From assembly GCF_003818135.1 (NCBI RefSeq), contig NZ_RPOH01000030.1, forward strand, positions 62,001 to 126,000: a DNA stretch of 64,000 bases. The letters are read 5' to 3'. Below, piece after piece: positions 27,348 to 39,144 of this stretch. The translations under genes were made by a program, and so were the position numbers. The stretch's first letter is position 1. Every line of letters begins with the position of its first letter. The notes beneath the pieces are model-generated. The model had not been told where the DNA came from. It saw only the letters and a list, made by a program, of their open reading frames with translations, and searched no databases. The DNA is from Buttiauxella warmboldiae. Lineage in GTDB: Bacteria; Pseudomonadota; Gammaproteobacteria; Enterobacterales; Enterobacteriaceae.

Positions 27348-28119
27348 CTTCAAATTCCTCTTGCTTCACGTGTGTAGGTTGCTGTGGCGCCGGGTCTTTA
27401 CGTAAGAAGTCGATCAATGCCATCGCCAGCGCGGCGGCGGCAATGGCCAACACCGGCAGCTTCAGCCAGGCGGCAGCCACAAAGCCAAGAATGAAATAGG
27501 GGATGTAGGCGTTCTTCATCATGATCTTCAGCAGTACGGCAAAACCGATAGCTGGCATGATGCCGCCCGCCACACCGAGTCCGTCAATCAGACGGGCAGG
27601 CAGCACGTCAATGGCGGTTTTCGCATGTTCCGCACCGAAATAGATCGGCAGGAAGGCGCACAGGAAATAGAAGATACCGAGCGCCAGCAGCGCCAGGTAG
27701 TTCACCCGTTCAATGCCCGCGGTATCGGCGTTAGCCGCCATGCGATCGCAGCGTGCCATGACGCCTGACATGACGGAGAACAAAAAGGTAATCCCCATTT
27801 GTACCGCCACGGCGAAGGGGACGGCGATACCGACGGCAACTTCAGGTTTCACCCCGGTCGTGATAGCAAAGGTGGTGCCGACGATGGTGCCGATAATAAC
27901 GTTTGGCGGCTGCGCACCGGCAAGCGGTGCCAGCCCCATCCAGACCAGCTCCAGCGTACCGCCGCACAAAATACCGGTATGCAGATCGCCAAGAATCAGG
28001 CCTACCAGCGGCCCCAGAACCACCGGGCGGTGCATGTGCGTCAGGCCGTTGAACATATCCAGGCCAGCAATAAAGGCCAGAATACCCAAGGCTAACGCCT
28101 GTAATAAGCTAATTTCCAT
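27337..28119 (-). CDS. agaW: PTS GalNAc-specific EIIC component
   Basis: 260 residues, mannose-family EIIC with several membrane segments and the F-N-G-L-T-H stretch near residue 23. The ATG at 28119 is preceded by GAGGGAATATCT; a longer frame to 28236 covers the EIIB gene and is rejected. It forms the membrane channel with AgaE. Confidence 0.92.
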   Translation of the reverse strand: MEISLLQALALGILAFIAGLDMFNGLTHMHRPVVLGPLVGLILGDLHTGILCGGTLELVWMGLAPLAGAQPPNVIIGTIVGTTFAITTGVKPEVAVGIAVPFAVAVQMGITFLFSVMSGVMARCDRMAANADTAGIERVNYLALLALGIFYFLCAFLPIYFGAEHAKTAIDVLPARLIDGLGVAGGIMPAIGFAVLLKIMMKNAYIPYFILGFVAAAWLKLPVLAIAAAALAMALIDFLRKDPAPQQPTHVKQEEFEDGI

Positions 28120-28129
28120 AGATATTCCC

Positions 28130-28603
28130 TCAGAGGAGTTTATAGAGATCCTGCGCGGATTCCGTTGGCACGCCCTGAACAAAACACTCCACTCCGGCCT
28201 GTTGCAGACCCTGAAAAGCGGCAATGTCCTGCTCATCGACAGAGACGGTTTTCGCGATCTGTTTTTTGCCTTCTGCGTAGTGCATGTTGCCGACGTTAAT
28301 CCGCGTTACAGGCACGCCGCCTTTTACTAACGTCAGGAAATCACTTGGGTTTTTACAAACCAGCAGGATTTTCTGGCGGTCGGCTGCGCGGTGAATATTG
28401 TCGATAACTTTTTGCAGCGGCCAGAAACGCACCGCGATCCCTTCGGCCAGAACCATCTCCATTAAATTTTGCTGTACCGGATCTTCAGCCACCCGATCGT
28501 TGGCCACCAGCACCAGGTTTGCCCCGGAAAAACCGACCCACTGCACGCCGACCTGGCCGTGAATCAGTCGCTCATCAATGCGGCTTAATACAATGTTTGG
28601 CAT
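28130..28603 (-). CDS. agaV: PTS GalNAc-specific EIIB component
   Basis: 157 residues. Mannose-family EIIB: phospho-His H15 in D-E-R-L-I-H-G-Q-V. It phosphorylates the sugar to GalNAc-6-P on entry. 10 bases before agaW and 26 bases after agaZ. Confidence 0.93.
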   Translation of the reverse strand: MPNIVLSRIDERLIHGQVGVQWVGFSGANLVLVANDRVAEDPVQQNLMEMVLAEGIAVRFWPLQKVIDNIHRAADRQKILLVCKNPSDFLTLVKGGVPVTRINVGNMHYAEGKKQIAKTVSVDEQDIAAFQGLQQAGVECFVQGVPTESAQDLYKLL

Positions 28604-28629
28604 GCTTTTTTCCTCTTATTATCATTGTG

Positions 28630-29922
28630 TTAATGGGATGCAGAAGCGCCGTGGCAAGCGGCATGGTACTGGCGCAAAACGTCCTGAATATGGTCGATGA
28701 TGAGTTCATGCGGCGTCGCCGCGATTTTTCCTGCACGGACCTTAGCGTACTGCAGCGGCAGATACTGGCTGATCAGCGGCAAAGGAAGAGATCCTGCAGC
28801 CAGACTGGTCACAAGTCTGGAATAGGCTTGATCGATCTCTTGATCCGGCCAGTAATAGCGGACGCGGTCAGAGAAGCTGTACCCGCGCGCCAGACGGCGA
28901 TCGTGGGTGTTACCGTGATAGTGCTGTTTCCAGTATTCAGGCTGCTCGAGCATCACGCTTTCAAGGACTTCCCGCAGGCCCGAACATTGATGGGCCGGGC
29001 GCAATTCGTGCTCGATAGCCGCCAGCGAAAACAGCGCTTCGCGCAGGGCAAAAGTGAGGGCCGGGCCGACTTTCAGAATGGCAAAATGATGCTCAACCAG
29101 CTGCCGCAGGGCTTCTGGCGTCTGGTAATCGGTGGAGTGCGCTTCAAACACCAGGGTGTCGAACGCTTCGATCATCTGGCTGAGGGAAAGTGATTTCTCG
29201 GGCTGATAATCAATGACCTGGGTGTGATCAAATTCAACCCCCGGCTGTACCACCAGCCCGATAATGCGTGGCCATAGGTCGCTCAGTCCTTGCAGCTCAA
29301 AAGCGTGCCGATGGGCTTCAAGCGTCGCTTTCGCTGCCTGCGGCGTGGTCACCGCCAGCTGCGCCAGCGTTTCATGGGCGCCGCCCGGCACCGGCACTTC
29401 AGTGCCGATAACGTAAACCAAATCTGAAGCGCCAAACTTTTCTACGCAGGTTTGCTCGGCAATCTTCGCCAGTCTTGCAGCACGCATGGCGACGATGACA
29501 TCGGTTAACGGGACAGGATCGTCCGCGCAAGACATGCTGCAATCGAGGTGGATCTTTTTGAAACCTGCGGCGACATAGCAGCGAATTAACTCATCGGCGT
29601 TGCGCATAGCTTCATCTGCGGGCAATGCCTGCCAGCGGTTCGGGCCAAGATGATCGCCCCCCAGAATCAGATGCTGGCGCGGCAAGCGGTGCTGGTCTGC
29701 CAGCTGCTCGACAAAGGTACGGAAATCTTGTGGCGTCATACCGGTATAACCGCCGTGCTGGTCAACCTGGTTGGATGTCGCTTCTATTAACAGGGGGGAA
29801 CGGGCTTCTCTGGCATGGCGCATTGCCGCTTCAAGAACCAATGGGTGAGCGGAACAGACGGCAAAAATGCCACATCGTGAATCCTGCTTATGGTTGGCCA
29901 CCAACGCGGTTAACTGTTTCAC
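28630..29922 (-). CDS. agaZ: Tagatose-1,6-bisphosphate aldolase, AgaZ/KbaZ subunit
   Basis: 430 residues. GatZ/KbaZ family, the non-catalytic chaperone-like subunit needed for full activity and stability of AgaY. First gene of the agaZ-V-W-E-F-A transcript. The gene order lacks agaB, agaC, agaD and agaI, so only the GalNAc branch, not a dedicated galactosamine branch, is present. Confidence 0.93.
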   Translation of the reverse strand: MKQLTALVANHKQDSRCGIFAVCSAHPLVLEAAMRHAREARSPLLIEATSNQVDQHGGYTGMTPQDFRTFVEQLADQHRLPRQHLILGGDHLGPNRWQALPADEAMRNADELIRCYVAAGFKKIHLDCSMSCADDPVPLTDVIVAMRAARLAKIAEQTCVEKFGASDLVYVIGTEVPVPGGAHETLAQLAVTTPQAAKATLEAHRHAFELQGLSDLWPRIIGLVVQPGVEFDHTQVIDYQPEKSLSLSQMIEAFDTLVFEAHSTDYQTPEALRQLVEHHFAILKVGPALTFALREALFSLAAIEHELRPAHQCSGLREVLESVMLEQPEYWKQHYHGNTHDRRLARGYSFSDRVRYYWPDQEIDQAYSRLVTSLAAGSLPLPLISQYLPLQYAKVRAGKIAATPHELIIDHIQDVLRQYHAACHGASASH

Positions 29923-30173
29923 TTTCCTCTCCGTATGGGTTAATCAGGCTTTTTTCTTTCGATTTGTTTCATTTGATAGTGGATTACGGTGTGATAAAAA
30001 CAAAACGAAAGTTTATGGAATTGAGATCTGTTTCGCAAAAGAAACGCAATGAAAGCCTTTTTAAGCCGAAAGCTGCGGATTTGGCTCAAAGTGTAAAGAC
30101 TTGCTTTCCGTGAAAAGAAAGGTGTTAATAGGCGAAGTGAAATGAAACGAAAGGTTTTATGAAAGGGTTATCT
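29923..30173. promoter_or_regulatory. Divergent agaZ / agaR control region with four AgaR-like operators
   Basis: Four matches to the AgaR pattern: 29953-29977 (TTTCGATTTGTTTCATTTG, same orientation as site 1 at agaS), 29994-30017 (CAAAACGAAAG), 30035-30057 (AAAAGAAACGCAATGAAAG) and 30134-30158 (GAAATGAAACGAAAGG). The last ends just before the agaR ribosome site, fitting autoregulation. A TGTGA half-site near 29990 may belong to a CRP site. Confidence 0.7.
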
Positions 30174-30986
30174 ATGAATAATACCGGCGCAGCAACGGAT
30201 AAACGTGTAACAGGAACCAGTGAAAGGCGTGAGCAGATCATTCAGCGTCTTCGTCAACAAGGCAGCGTGCAGGTGAACGATCTGTCGTCATTATTTAGCG
30301 TGTCGACGGTCACTATCCGTAACGATCTGGCGTTTCTGGAGAAGCAGGGTGTGGCCGTGCGTGCGTATGGTGGTGCCTTAGTTTGCGATTCAGGTACTCC
30401 GGTGGTTGAACCGACGGTTGAGGATAAAAGCTCCCTGAATACTTCGCTCAAGCGCAGTATTGCGCGCGTGGCGGCTGAACTGATCAAGCCGGGCCACCGG
30501 GTGATTCTCGACTCAGGGACCACCACTTATGAAATTGCGCGCCATATGCGTAACCATAAAGAAGTGATTGCCATGACCAACGGCATGAACGTGGCGAATG
30601 CACTACTCGAGGCGGAAGGTGTGGAACTGCTCATGACCGGCGGGCATTTGCGCCGCCAGTCGCTCTCATTCTATGGCGATCGGGCCGATCAATCCCTGCA
30701 AAACTATCACTTCGATATGCTGTTTCTTGGGGTGGATGCTATTGATTTGGAACGCGGTGTCAGTACGCACAACGAAGACGAAGCCAGGCTTAACCGTCGC
30801 ATGTGTGAAGTGGCTGAACGCATTATCGTCGTGACGGACTCCACGAAGTTCAACCGTTCCAGCCTGCATAAAATTATTGATACCCAAAGAATTCATATGG
30901 TTATCACCGATGCAGGGATCCCCGCTGCAAGCCTGACCGGGCTGCGCAAAGGCGGGATTGAAGTGGTTTTGGTTGATGAAGGTTGA
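30174..30986 (+). CDS. agaR: DeoR-family repressor of GalNAc utilisation
   Basis: 270 residues. HTH near residues 19-70, C-terminal DeoR sensor with D-S-G-T-T-T-Y-E and G-V-D-A-I-D. Close to E. coli AgaR throughout. The ATG at 30174 has AAAGGG upstream and matches the E. coli N-terminus (M-x-N-T-x-A...[10 protein letters not shown]); an ATG at 30159 is in frame but inside an operator. It represses the two aga transcripts until GalNAc or GalN-6-P appears. Confidence 0.95.
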   Translation: MNNTGAATDKRVTGTSERREQIIQRLRQQGSVQVNDLSSLFSVSTVTIRNDLAFLEKQGVAVRAYGGALVCDSGTPVVEPTVEDKSSLNTSLKRSIARVAAELIKPGHRVILDSGTTTYEIARHMRNHKEVIAMTNGMNVANALLEAEGVELLMTGGHLRRQSLSFYGDRADQSLQNYHFDMLFLGVDAIDLERGVSTHNEDEARLNRRMCEVAERIIVVTDSTKFNRSSLHKIIDTQRIHMVITDAGIPAASLTGLRKGGIEVVLVDEG

Positions 30987-30998
30987 GAGTAAAAGCGG

Positions 30999-31024
30999 TG
31001 GATGGTTTTTGCACTCATCCACCA
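30999..31024. terminator. Hairpin between agaR and the DHA2 efflux gene
   Basis: GGTGGATG and CATCCACC form an 8-bp stem with a T-rich loop. It sits between convergent genes. No clear T run follows on either strand, so termination strength is uncertain. Confidence 0.45.
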
Positions 31025-31036
31025 TAGGGTTATTAT

Positions 31037-32431
31037 CTACGCCTGTGACAGCTTATATCCCCGCAGCCGGCTAACGCTAAGGATGATGGCTAAAGTCGTT
31101 GCGATAACGGCCAGCCACAGGCTGATATGCACCGCGCTGCTTTGCGCGTAAATCGACATAAATACCCCGACAAATGCTGCACCCAGGCACTGGCCGAAGG
31201 TGCGCATAATCGCCAGCACGCCCGAGGCGTATCCGCTGTTTTCCCTCGAGGCGTTAGACAGCATTTCCCGGTTATTCGGGCTCTGGAAGCAGCCAAAACC
31301 AATGCCGCATATCAGGCTGCGCAAGCAGATATCCCACGCCTGAGCGTGTTCCGGCAGCATCGCCAGCAATGCGAGACCCGCCGCAAAAATACACAAACCT
31401 ACCGTTGAGATTATCGCGGGCGAGTAGCGGTCGGCTAAGCGCCCGGCGTGTGGCGCGGCCAAAATAATGCCGATGGGCCATGGCGTGAAAAGCAGCGCCG
31501 AAATTAGCGCGCTGTAGCCGTAAACGCTCTGGAACAGGAACGGCAAGGCGATAAAGGTGATGCCCTGGCTGACAAACGAGGCCAGAGAAGTGAGCGCTGC
31601 CAGTGAAAAGCGCGAAGAGGCAAAAATGTTGAGCGGGAGCAGCGGTTTCGTGACGCGGCGCTGAACCCAGATAAACGCCAGGCTGCTGATAATGGCGGTG
31701 CCGCCGAAAGCTATCGCTATTTTCAGGTCATTGTTTCCTGCGTGCGTGAAAGCATCGGCCGCCATCACTAGTGCGCCTAACGCAATGGCCGATAACAACG
31801 CGCCTGCGTAATCAAACGGTTCACGCTTTAAAGCGGGATTATTGGGCACCACGCGCAGGGCGAGCAGCATCGCGACAATGCCCAGCGGAATGTTGATCGC
31901 AAACAGCCACTGCCAGCTTAATGTCGCAAGTAGGGTGCCGCCGAGGATTGGCGCGATGGCGGTGCTGGCGCCAATCAGCAAGGCGTTCAACCCAAGAACA
32001 CGGCCAAGCAGGCGGTTAGGAAACACCGAGCGCAAAATTGCCGGGCCAATACTTAATGTGGCGGCACCGCCAATGCCCTGTAATACGCGCATGGCAACGA
32101 GCATCTCCAGCGATGTCGAGAGCGCGCAGCCCACGGAGGCGAAGGTGAATACGCTCAGGCCGAAGGTGAAAACTTTGCGAAAACCAAGGCGGCTGGAAAG
32201 TGCGGCAAAAATTGCCAGCGTCATTGCCGCGCAGAGCAGATAACCGTTTGCCACCCAAACGGTAGCGGCTTCTGATGCGTTAAGGGAACGGGCGATTTGT
32301 GGCAGCGCGATATTGATCATCGAGCCGTCGAACACCGCCATCGCCGCCATGGTCATGACGGCGGCCATCGCTAAACCACGCTCAAAGCCGGGTAAACCTT
32401 CATCGCCTGGCCGGTGGGAAAAAAGCGCCAT
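31037..32431 (-). CDS. MFS transporter, DHA2 (EmrB/QacA-like) family
   Basis: 464 residues with about fourteen hydrophobic segments, as in drug:proton antiporters with 14 spans. N-terminal F-D-G-S-M-I-N-I-A-L-P motif and the R-V-L-Q-G-I-G-G-A motif near residue 110 are typical. Start ATG 32431 chosen with GAGAA upstream; an in-frame start at 32446 is possible. The divergent LysR gene at 32553 likely controls it. Substrate unknown. Confidence 0.85.
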   Translation of the reverse strand: MALFSHRPGDEGLPGFERGLAMAAVMTMAAMAVFDGSMINIALPQIARSLNASEAATVWVANGYLLCAAMTLAIFAALSSRLGFRKVFTFGLSVFTFASVGCALSTSLEMLVAMRVLQGIGGAATLSIGPAILRSVFPNRLLGRVLGLNALLIGASTAIAPILGGTLLATLSWQWLFAINIPLGIVAMLLALRVVPNNPALKREPFDYAGALLSAIALGALVMAADAFTHAGNNDLKIAIAFGGTAIISSLAFIWVQRRVTKPLLPLNIFASSRFSLAALTSLASFVSQGITFIALPFLFQSVYGYSALISALLFTPWPIGIILAAPHAGRLADRYSPAIISTVGLCIFAAGLALLAMLPEHAQAWDICLRSLICGIGFGCFQSPNNREMLSNASRENSGYASGVLAIMRTFGQCLGAAFVGVFMSIYAQSSAVHISLWLAVIATTLAIILSVSRLRGYKLSQA

Positions 32432-32552
32432 AATTAACATTCTCAATGGTTGTGGTTACCAGAAATATAGCCGCGTGGAAGACATGGCGGAAGACGCAGC
32501 ATTTGCATTAATAAGCTGCATCAAACGCCTTATCCTGGTTATTATCTAAAAT

Positions 32553-33482
32553 ATGAATGAACCTGACCTGAACTTACTTATCGCGCTGGATGTGCTTCTT
32601 GCCGAAGGAAGTGTGGCGGGCGCTGCGCGTCGTTTAGGGTTGAGCGCGTCAGCAATGAGCCGCACGTTAAGCCGCCTGCGCGATACCACTGGCGACCCGC
32701 TACTGGTACGGGCCGGGCGTAACATGGCCCTGACGCCTTATGCGGAAGAGATTCGCGAGCGCACACAAAATGCAGCCTTTGAAGCTCGTGCGATACTGCG
32801 TCCATCGACCAATCTCCTCAATCTTGCCACGCTGGAAAGAAGCTTTACCCTGCGCACCAATGCGGGGTTTATCGAGATCTTCGGCGCGGCACTCATTACC
32901 GCAGTGGCGAGCGTCGCCCCTTTGGTGCAGCTGCGGTTTATGTCTAAGCCGGAGAAAACGGCGAAGTATTTGCGCGAGGGGCTAATTGACCTTGAAGTCG
33001 GCGTGCTCGGGGATATGGGGCCGGAAATACGCTTAACGGCGCTGTATCGAGATAAGTTTGTCGGCGTAGTAAGAAAAGGCCATCCGCTTGAGTTGGAAAG
33101 TGAAATCACGCCAGCAATGTATGCCGCGTTCGGACACGTGGTGGTTTCACGGCATGGCCGTGGCACCGGCCCGGTAGACGCGCTGCTGGCAGAGTTGAAT
33201 TTAGCACGCAAGATTGCGGCTTTGGTACCGGGATTTCCTGCGGCGTTAGCGGTGGCACAGGCGTCTGAACTCGTGGCGTTGGTGCCAGCGACATTCCTGC
33301 TAAATCAACCGGGGTTAAATGGCAATTCAGGGGAAGCAAGGCTTTATGTTTTTGATCTGCCGGTGAAAACTAAAGACATCACCATTTCGTTGATGTGGCA
33401 TCCGCGTTCGGAAGCCGACCCGGCGCACCGATGGTTGCGGCAGCTGGTGTTGAGTGTGTGTCGGGAAAAGGTGCCGGGATAG
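32553..33482 (+). CDS. LysR-type transcriptional regulator
   Basis: 309 residues. HTH in residues about 5-62 (V-A-G-A-A-R-R-L-G-L-S-A-S-A-M-S-R). NodD/SyrM-like subgroup spacing. The 121-base gap to the MFS gene holds promoters for both. No ligand can be inferred. Ends about 210 bases before rnpB. Confidence 0.85.
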   Translation: MNEPDLNLLIALDVLLAEGSVAGAARRLGLSASAMSRTLSRLRDTTGDPLLVRAGRNMALTPYAEEIRERTQNAAFEARAILRPSTNLLNLATLERSFTLRTNAGFIEIFGAALITAVASVAPLVQLRFMSKPEKTAKYLREGLIDLEVGVLGDMGPEIRLTALYRDKFVGVVRKGHPLELESEITPAMYAAFGHVVVSRHGRGTGPVDALLAELNLARKIAALVPGFPAALAVAQASELVALVPATFLLNQPGLNGNSGEARLYVFDLPVKTKDITISLMWHPRSEADPAHRWLRQLVLSVCREKVPG

Positions 33483-33656
33483 CGGTTATAGGGCGGATAG
33501 CATCGCGTACTTCGGCCACGTTCGAGAACGCATCGCTGCCGCCATATTGCATACGCTCGCAGAAGCACTGAAAAATGCCTTTGATAATATTTACCTTGCT
33601 GCGCGCAATATTGCGGCAACAGTGCTCATCGGCATAAATACGACACGTTAGTAAAC

Positions 33657-33685
33657 GTGACAGCGGCAGCTAAACCTTCTATACT
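33657..33685 (+). promoter_or_regulatory. rnpB: rnpB promoter
   Basis: GTGACA (33657-33662) and TATACT (33680-33685) with a 17-base spacer. The mature RNA 5' end lies 8 bases after the -10 end, the normal distance. GC-rich bases just after the -10 resemble a stringent discriminator. Confidence 0.75.
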
Positions 33686-33692
33686 TCGCGCC

Positions 33693-34069
<377 letters not shown>

Positions 34070-34080
34070 ATTCAACACAG

Positions 34081-34112
34081 CGCCCGCACGGTGAAAACCG
34101 AGCGGGCGTTTT
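34081..34112 (+). terminator. rnpB terminator
   Basis: CGCCCGC (34081-34087) and GCGGGCG (34102-34108), with inner CGGT/ACCG pairing and a following TTTT. Positioned 11 bases after the mature 3' end, as in E. coli. Confidence 0.85.
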
Positions 34113-34128
34113 GCTATGCGCAGAAGAC

Positions 34129-34199
34129 AGATGAATGACTGTCCACGACACTCTTCATGGAAAGAAAGCGGCTTATCGGTCAGCTTCAACCATTCAACA
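34129..34199 (+). repeat. Partial direct repeat of the rnpB 3' end
   Basis: Bases 34129-34150 (AGATGAATGACTGTCCACGA...) and 34169-34199 (CGGCTTATCGGTCAGCTTCA...) repeat 34020-34041 and 34048-34078 of rnpB. The second copy has about 12 extra bases between the two blocks and lacks the terminator stem. E. coli carries similar repeats after rnpB. Probably non-functional or a second processing site. Confidence 0.85.
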
Positions 34200-34248
34200 G
34201 AACGCCCTCGCGCATAAAACACCCATGTTGATGCTGAAAATTCAAGCA

Positions 34249-34288
34249 GTGTCGCAAGTCGATAGCTCTCGACACGTCACTTTTGACG
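34249..34288 (+). promoter_or_regulatory. Candidate FhlA upstream activating sites of fdhF
   Basis: Two dyads: GTGTCG...CGACAC (34249-34275) and CGTCACTTTTGACG (34275-34288). They lie about 75-110 bases before the -24 element, a usual position for the enhancer of the formate activator FhlA. Assignment by position and half-site likeness (TGTCG/TGACG). Confidence 0.5.
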
Positions 34289-34360
34289 ATGACCTGTTTT
34301 TCGTCAGAGTTTTGCTGCTTTTACCGCCGTAAGATGCCGGTTATTCCCGTTCTTTTTATA

Positions 34361-34376
34361 TGGCATAGATCATGCA
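34361..34376 (+). promoter_or_regulatory. Sigma-54 promoter of fdhF
   Basis: TGGCATAGATCATGCA: GG at 34362-34363 and GC at 34374-34375, the required 12-base spacing. It fits RpoN/FhlA control of formate dehydrogenase H. The fdhF start is about 70 bases downstream. Confidence 0.75.
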
Positions 34377-34447
34377 TTAGAACGGGGAGATGTGATCGGC
34401 TGTTTGAGTGTCACACACATTTAGCAGCATTGACTGGAGCAACACTG

Positions 34448-36595
34448 ATGAAAAAAGTCGTCACGGTTTGTCCCTATTGTGCCTCGGGTTGCAAAATCAA
34501 TCTCGTGGTCGATAACGGCAAAGTCGTCAAGGCGGAAGCGGCTCAGGGTAAAACTAACCAGGGCGAGCTTTGCCTGAAGGGGTATTACGGTTGGGATTTT
34601 ATTAACGATACGAAAATCCTCACCCCGCGTCTTAAATCACCGATGATTCGTCGCCAGAAAAGCGGCAAACTCGAAAACGTTTCCTGGGATGAGGCGCTGG
34701 ATTATGTCAGCACTCGCCTGAGTGAAATCAAAGCGAAGTACGGTAACGATGCCATCATGACCACCGGTTCTTCCCGTGGTACGGGCAACGAAACTAACTA
34801 CATTATGCAGAAATTTGCGCGCGCCGTTATTGGTACCAATAATGTCGATTGCTGCGCACGCGTTTGACACGGCCCATCGGTTGCAGGTCTGCACCAATCG
34901 GTCGGTAACGGCGCTATGAGCAACTCAATCGTCGAGATTGAGGATACCGATTTAGTGTTTGTGTTCGGGTATAACCCGGCAGATTCACACCCTATCGTGG
35001 CTAACCGCGTGATCCGCGCGAAGCAAAAAGGGGCGCAAATCATCGTTGTCGATCCGCGTAAAATTGAAACCGCGCGCATCGCCGATATGCATTTGCAGTT
35101 AAAAAATGGTTCTAACATCGCCCTGCTGAACGCCATCGGACATGTGATTATCGAAGAAAATCTGTATGACCAGGCATTCGTGGCTGAACGTACCGAAGGT
35201 TTTGACGAGTATCGCAAAATTGTGGCGGGCTACCCGCCTGAATCCGTTGAAGAAATCACCGGCGTTAGCGCAGCAGAAATTCGCAGCGCAGCACGTATGT
35301 ATGCGAAGGCGAAAACCGCCACGATTCTGTGGGGCATGGGCGTGACCCAGTTCTATCAGGGCGTGGAAACCGTTCGCTCGTTGACAAGCCTGGCGCTGAT
35401 GACGGGCAACCTGGGTAAACCGAACGTTGGTGTTAACCCGGTTCGCGGTCAGAACAATGTTCAGGGTGCCTGTGATATGGGCGCACTGCCGGATACTTAT
35501 CCGGGCTATCAGTACGTTAAAGATGAAGCCAGCCGCGAGAAGTTTGCTAAAGCCTGGGGGGTTCCGTCGCTTCCGGCTCATATCGGCTATCGCATCAGCG
35601 AGCTGCCACACCGTGTTGCACACGGCGAAGTACACGCTGCGTACATCATGGGTGAAGATCCGCTGCAAACTGATGCGGAACTTTCCGCCGTACGTAAAGC
35701 GTTTGAAGAGCTCGAGCTGGTGATTGTGCAAGACATCTTCATGACCAAAACCGCGGCTGCCGCCGATGTGATTTTGCCCGCCACCTCCTGGGGTGAACAT
35801 GAAGGCGTTTACACCGCAGCCGACCGTGGTTTCCAGCGCTTCTTTAAAGCGGTAGAACCGAAGTGGGATCTGAAAACGGACTGGCAGATTATCAGTGAAA
35901 TTGCCACCCGCATGGGTTATCCGATGCACTACAACAACACCCAGGAAATCTGGGATGAGTTGCGCGGTCTGTGCCCGGATTTCTACGGCGCAACATACGA
36001 GAAAATGGGCGAGCTGGGTTATATCCAGTGGCCTTGCCGCGATGTTGCCGAAAGCGACCAGGGCACTTCGTTCCTGTACAACGGTAAGTTTGACCGTGCC
36101 AACGGCCTGGGTGAATTCTTTACCTGCGACTGGGCGCCGCCAATCGACAAAGTTACCGCAGAGTACCCGATGGTGCTTTCCACGGTGCGTGAAGTGGGCC
36201 ACTACTCTTGCCGTTCAATGACCGGTAACTGTGCGGCACTGGCCGCCCTGGCTGATGAGCCTGGCTATGCGCAAATTCATGCGGAAGATGCTGCACGTTT
36301 AGGTATCGAAGATGAAGCGCTGATTTGGGTGAATTCACGCAAAGGCCGAGTCATCACGCGTGCGAATGTGAGCGAGCGTCCAAACAAGGGCGCCGTTTAT
36401 ATGACCTACCAGTGGTGGATTGGCGCCTGTAACGAGCTGGTAACGGAAAACCTCAGCCCGATTACTAAAACGCCTGAGTATAAGTACTGCGCCGTACGCG
36501 TTGAGGCGATTGCCGATCAGAAAGCTGCCGAGCAATATGTGATTGACGAATATAACAAGCTAAAAGCCAGCTTGCGCGAAAGCGCCGCGGGTTAA
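34448..36595 (+). CDS. fdhF: Formate dehydrogenase H, selenoprotein
   Basis: 715 residues if UGA 34865-34867 is read as selenocysteine; Sec140 is the same position as in E. coli. [4Fe-4S] ligands C8, C11, C15 and C42; molybdopterin domains follow. The downstream frame from 34868 continues the same protein without a gap, so this is one gene and not two. It oxidises formate and feeds the formate hydrogenlyase complex in the cytoplasm. RpoN promoter upstream and a terminator after the stop. The neighbours are rnpB and acs, so its partner hyc genes are elsewhere. Confidence 0.97.
34865..34908 (+). promoter_or_regulatory. Bacterial SECIS element of fdhF
   Basis: Stem-loop starting at the UGA codon. 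The upper hairpin GGTTGCAGGTCTGCACC (34879-34895) has the bulged U and GGTCT apical loop bound by SelB. It lies within coding sequence at the spacing required for selenocysteine insertion. Confidence 0.92.
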
Positions 36596-36617
36596 TCCTC
36601 GCGAAAAAGAAGCCTGA

Positions 36618-36645
36618 GAGCTGCCAATCGGCAGCTCTTTTTTTG
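36618..36645 (+). terminator. fdhF terminator
   Basis: GAGCTGCC (36618-36625), loop AATC, GGCAGCTC (36630-36637), then seven or more T. Classic intrinsic terminator 22 bases after the fdhF stop. Confidence 0.92.
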
Positions 36646-36801
36646 GCTTTTGCCTCTCTCCTCTCAAGATGTATTGATTACCTTTTCAACAATTTAATTA
36701 ATGCGTGATCTGTCGCCCAAAAAATAAACAAAGCCCGCCGTACCCCTGTAATTAACCTTTGCGTGACATATTATTAACATCCCACAGGGAGAAAAAAAGC
36801 C
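36646..36801 (+). promoter_or_regulatory. acs upstream control region
   Basis: 156 bases between the fdhF terminator and acs. CGTGATCTG near 36705 could be half of a CRP site, and runs of A/T fit IHF or Fis sites known for E. coli acs. The -10/-35 pair was not fixed. AGGGAG precedes the acs start. Confidence 0.35.
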
Positions 36802-38757
<1,956 letters not shown>

Positions 38758-38826
38758 CCGCTCTGCTCCTTCTCCCCGGGGAAGGAGCCAAAACAATAAA
38801 AACCCCTTACCTCTGGAGACTGTGTG

Positions 38827-39144
38827 ATGAATGATGCAACCATTTATCAGCGGATAGAAGGCAGTGCGCATTTCAGGGAGCTAGTCGAGAAGCGGCAACG
38901 GTTTGCCACCATTTTGTCCATTATCATGCTGGTGATTTACGTCAGCTTTATTTTGCTGATTGCCTTTGCGCCCGGCTGGTTGGGCACGCCTTTACATGCA
39001 GGTACGACCGTCACGCGCGGGATCCCCATTGGCGTGGGGGTGATTCTGATTTCCTTCTTCCTGACAGGGGTCTATGTCTGGCGGGCAAACGGCGAATTTG
39101 ACCGTCTGAATAATGCAGTCGTGCGCGAGGTGAAGGTATCATGA
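38827..39144 (+). CDS. yjcH: DUF485 inner-membrane protein YjcH
   Basis: 105 residues, two membrane segments. Conserved between acs and actP in enterobacteria and probably a helper of ActP. The ATG at 38827 fits the E. coli N-terminus; a GTG at 38824 is equally well spaced from GGAG at 38813. Overlaps actP by 4 bases. Confidence 0.9.
   Translation: MNDATIYQRIEGSAHFRELVEKRQRFATILSIIMLVIYVSFILLIAFAPGWLGTPLHAGTTVTRGIPIGVGVILISFFLTGVYVWRANGEFDRLNNAVVREVKVS

Noticed and set aside
24595-30173. Second PTS for galactosamine (agaBCD-agaI)
   Set aside because: Only one set of EIIA, B, C and D is present and no AgaI-like isomerase; the set matches AgaVWEF.
34865-34867. Nonsense mutation splitting fdhF in two
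   Set aside because: The TGA is at codon 140, the known selenocysteine position, and is followed by a perfect SECIS.
35099-36202. 367-codon frame antisense to fdhF
   Set aside because: Shadow of the fdhF coding strand, low-complexity His-rich sequence and no recognisable domain.
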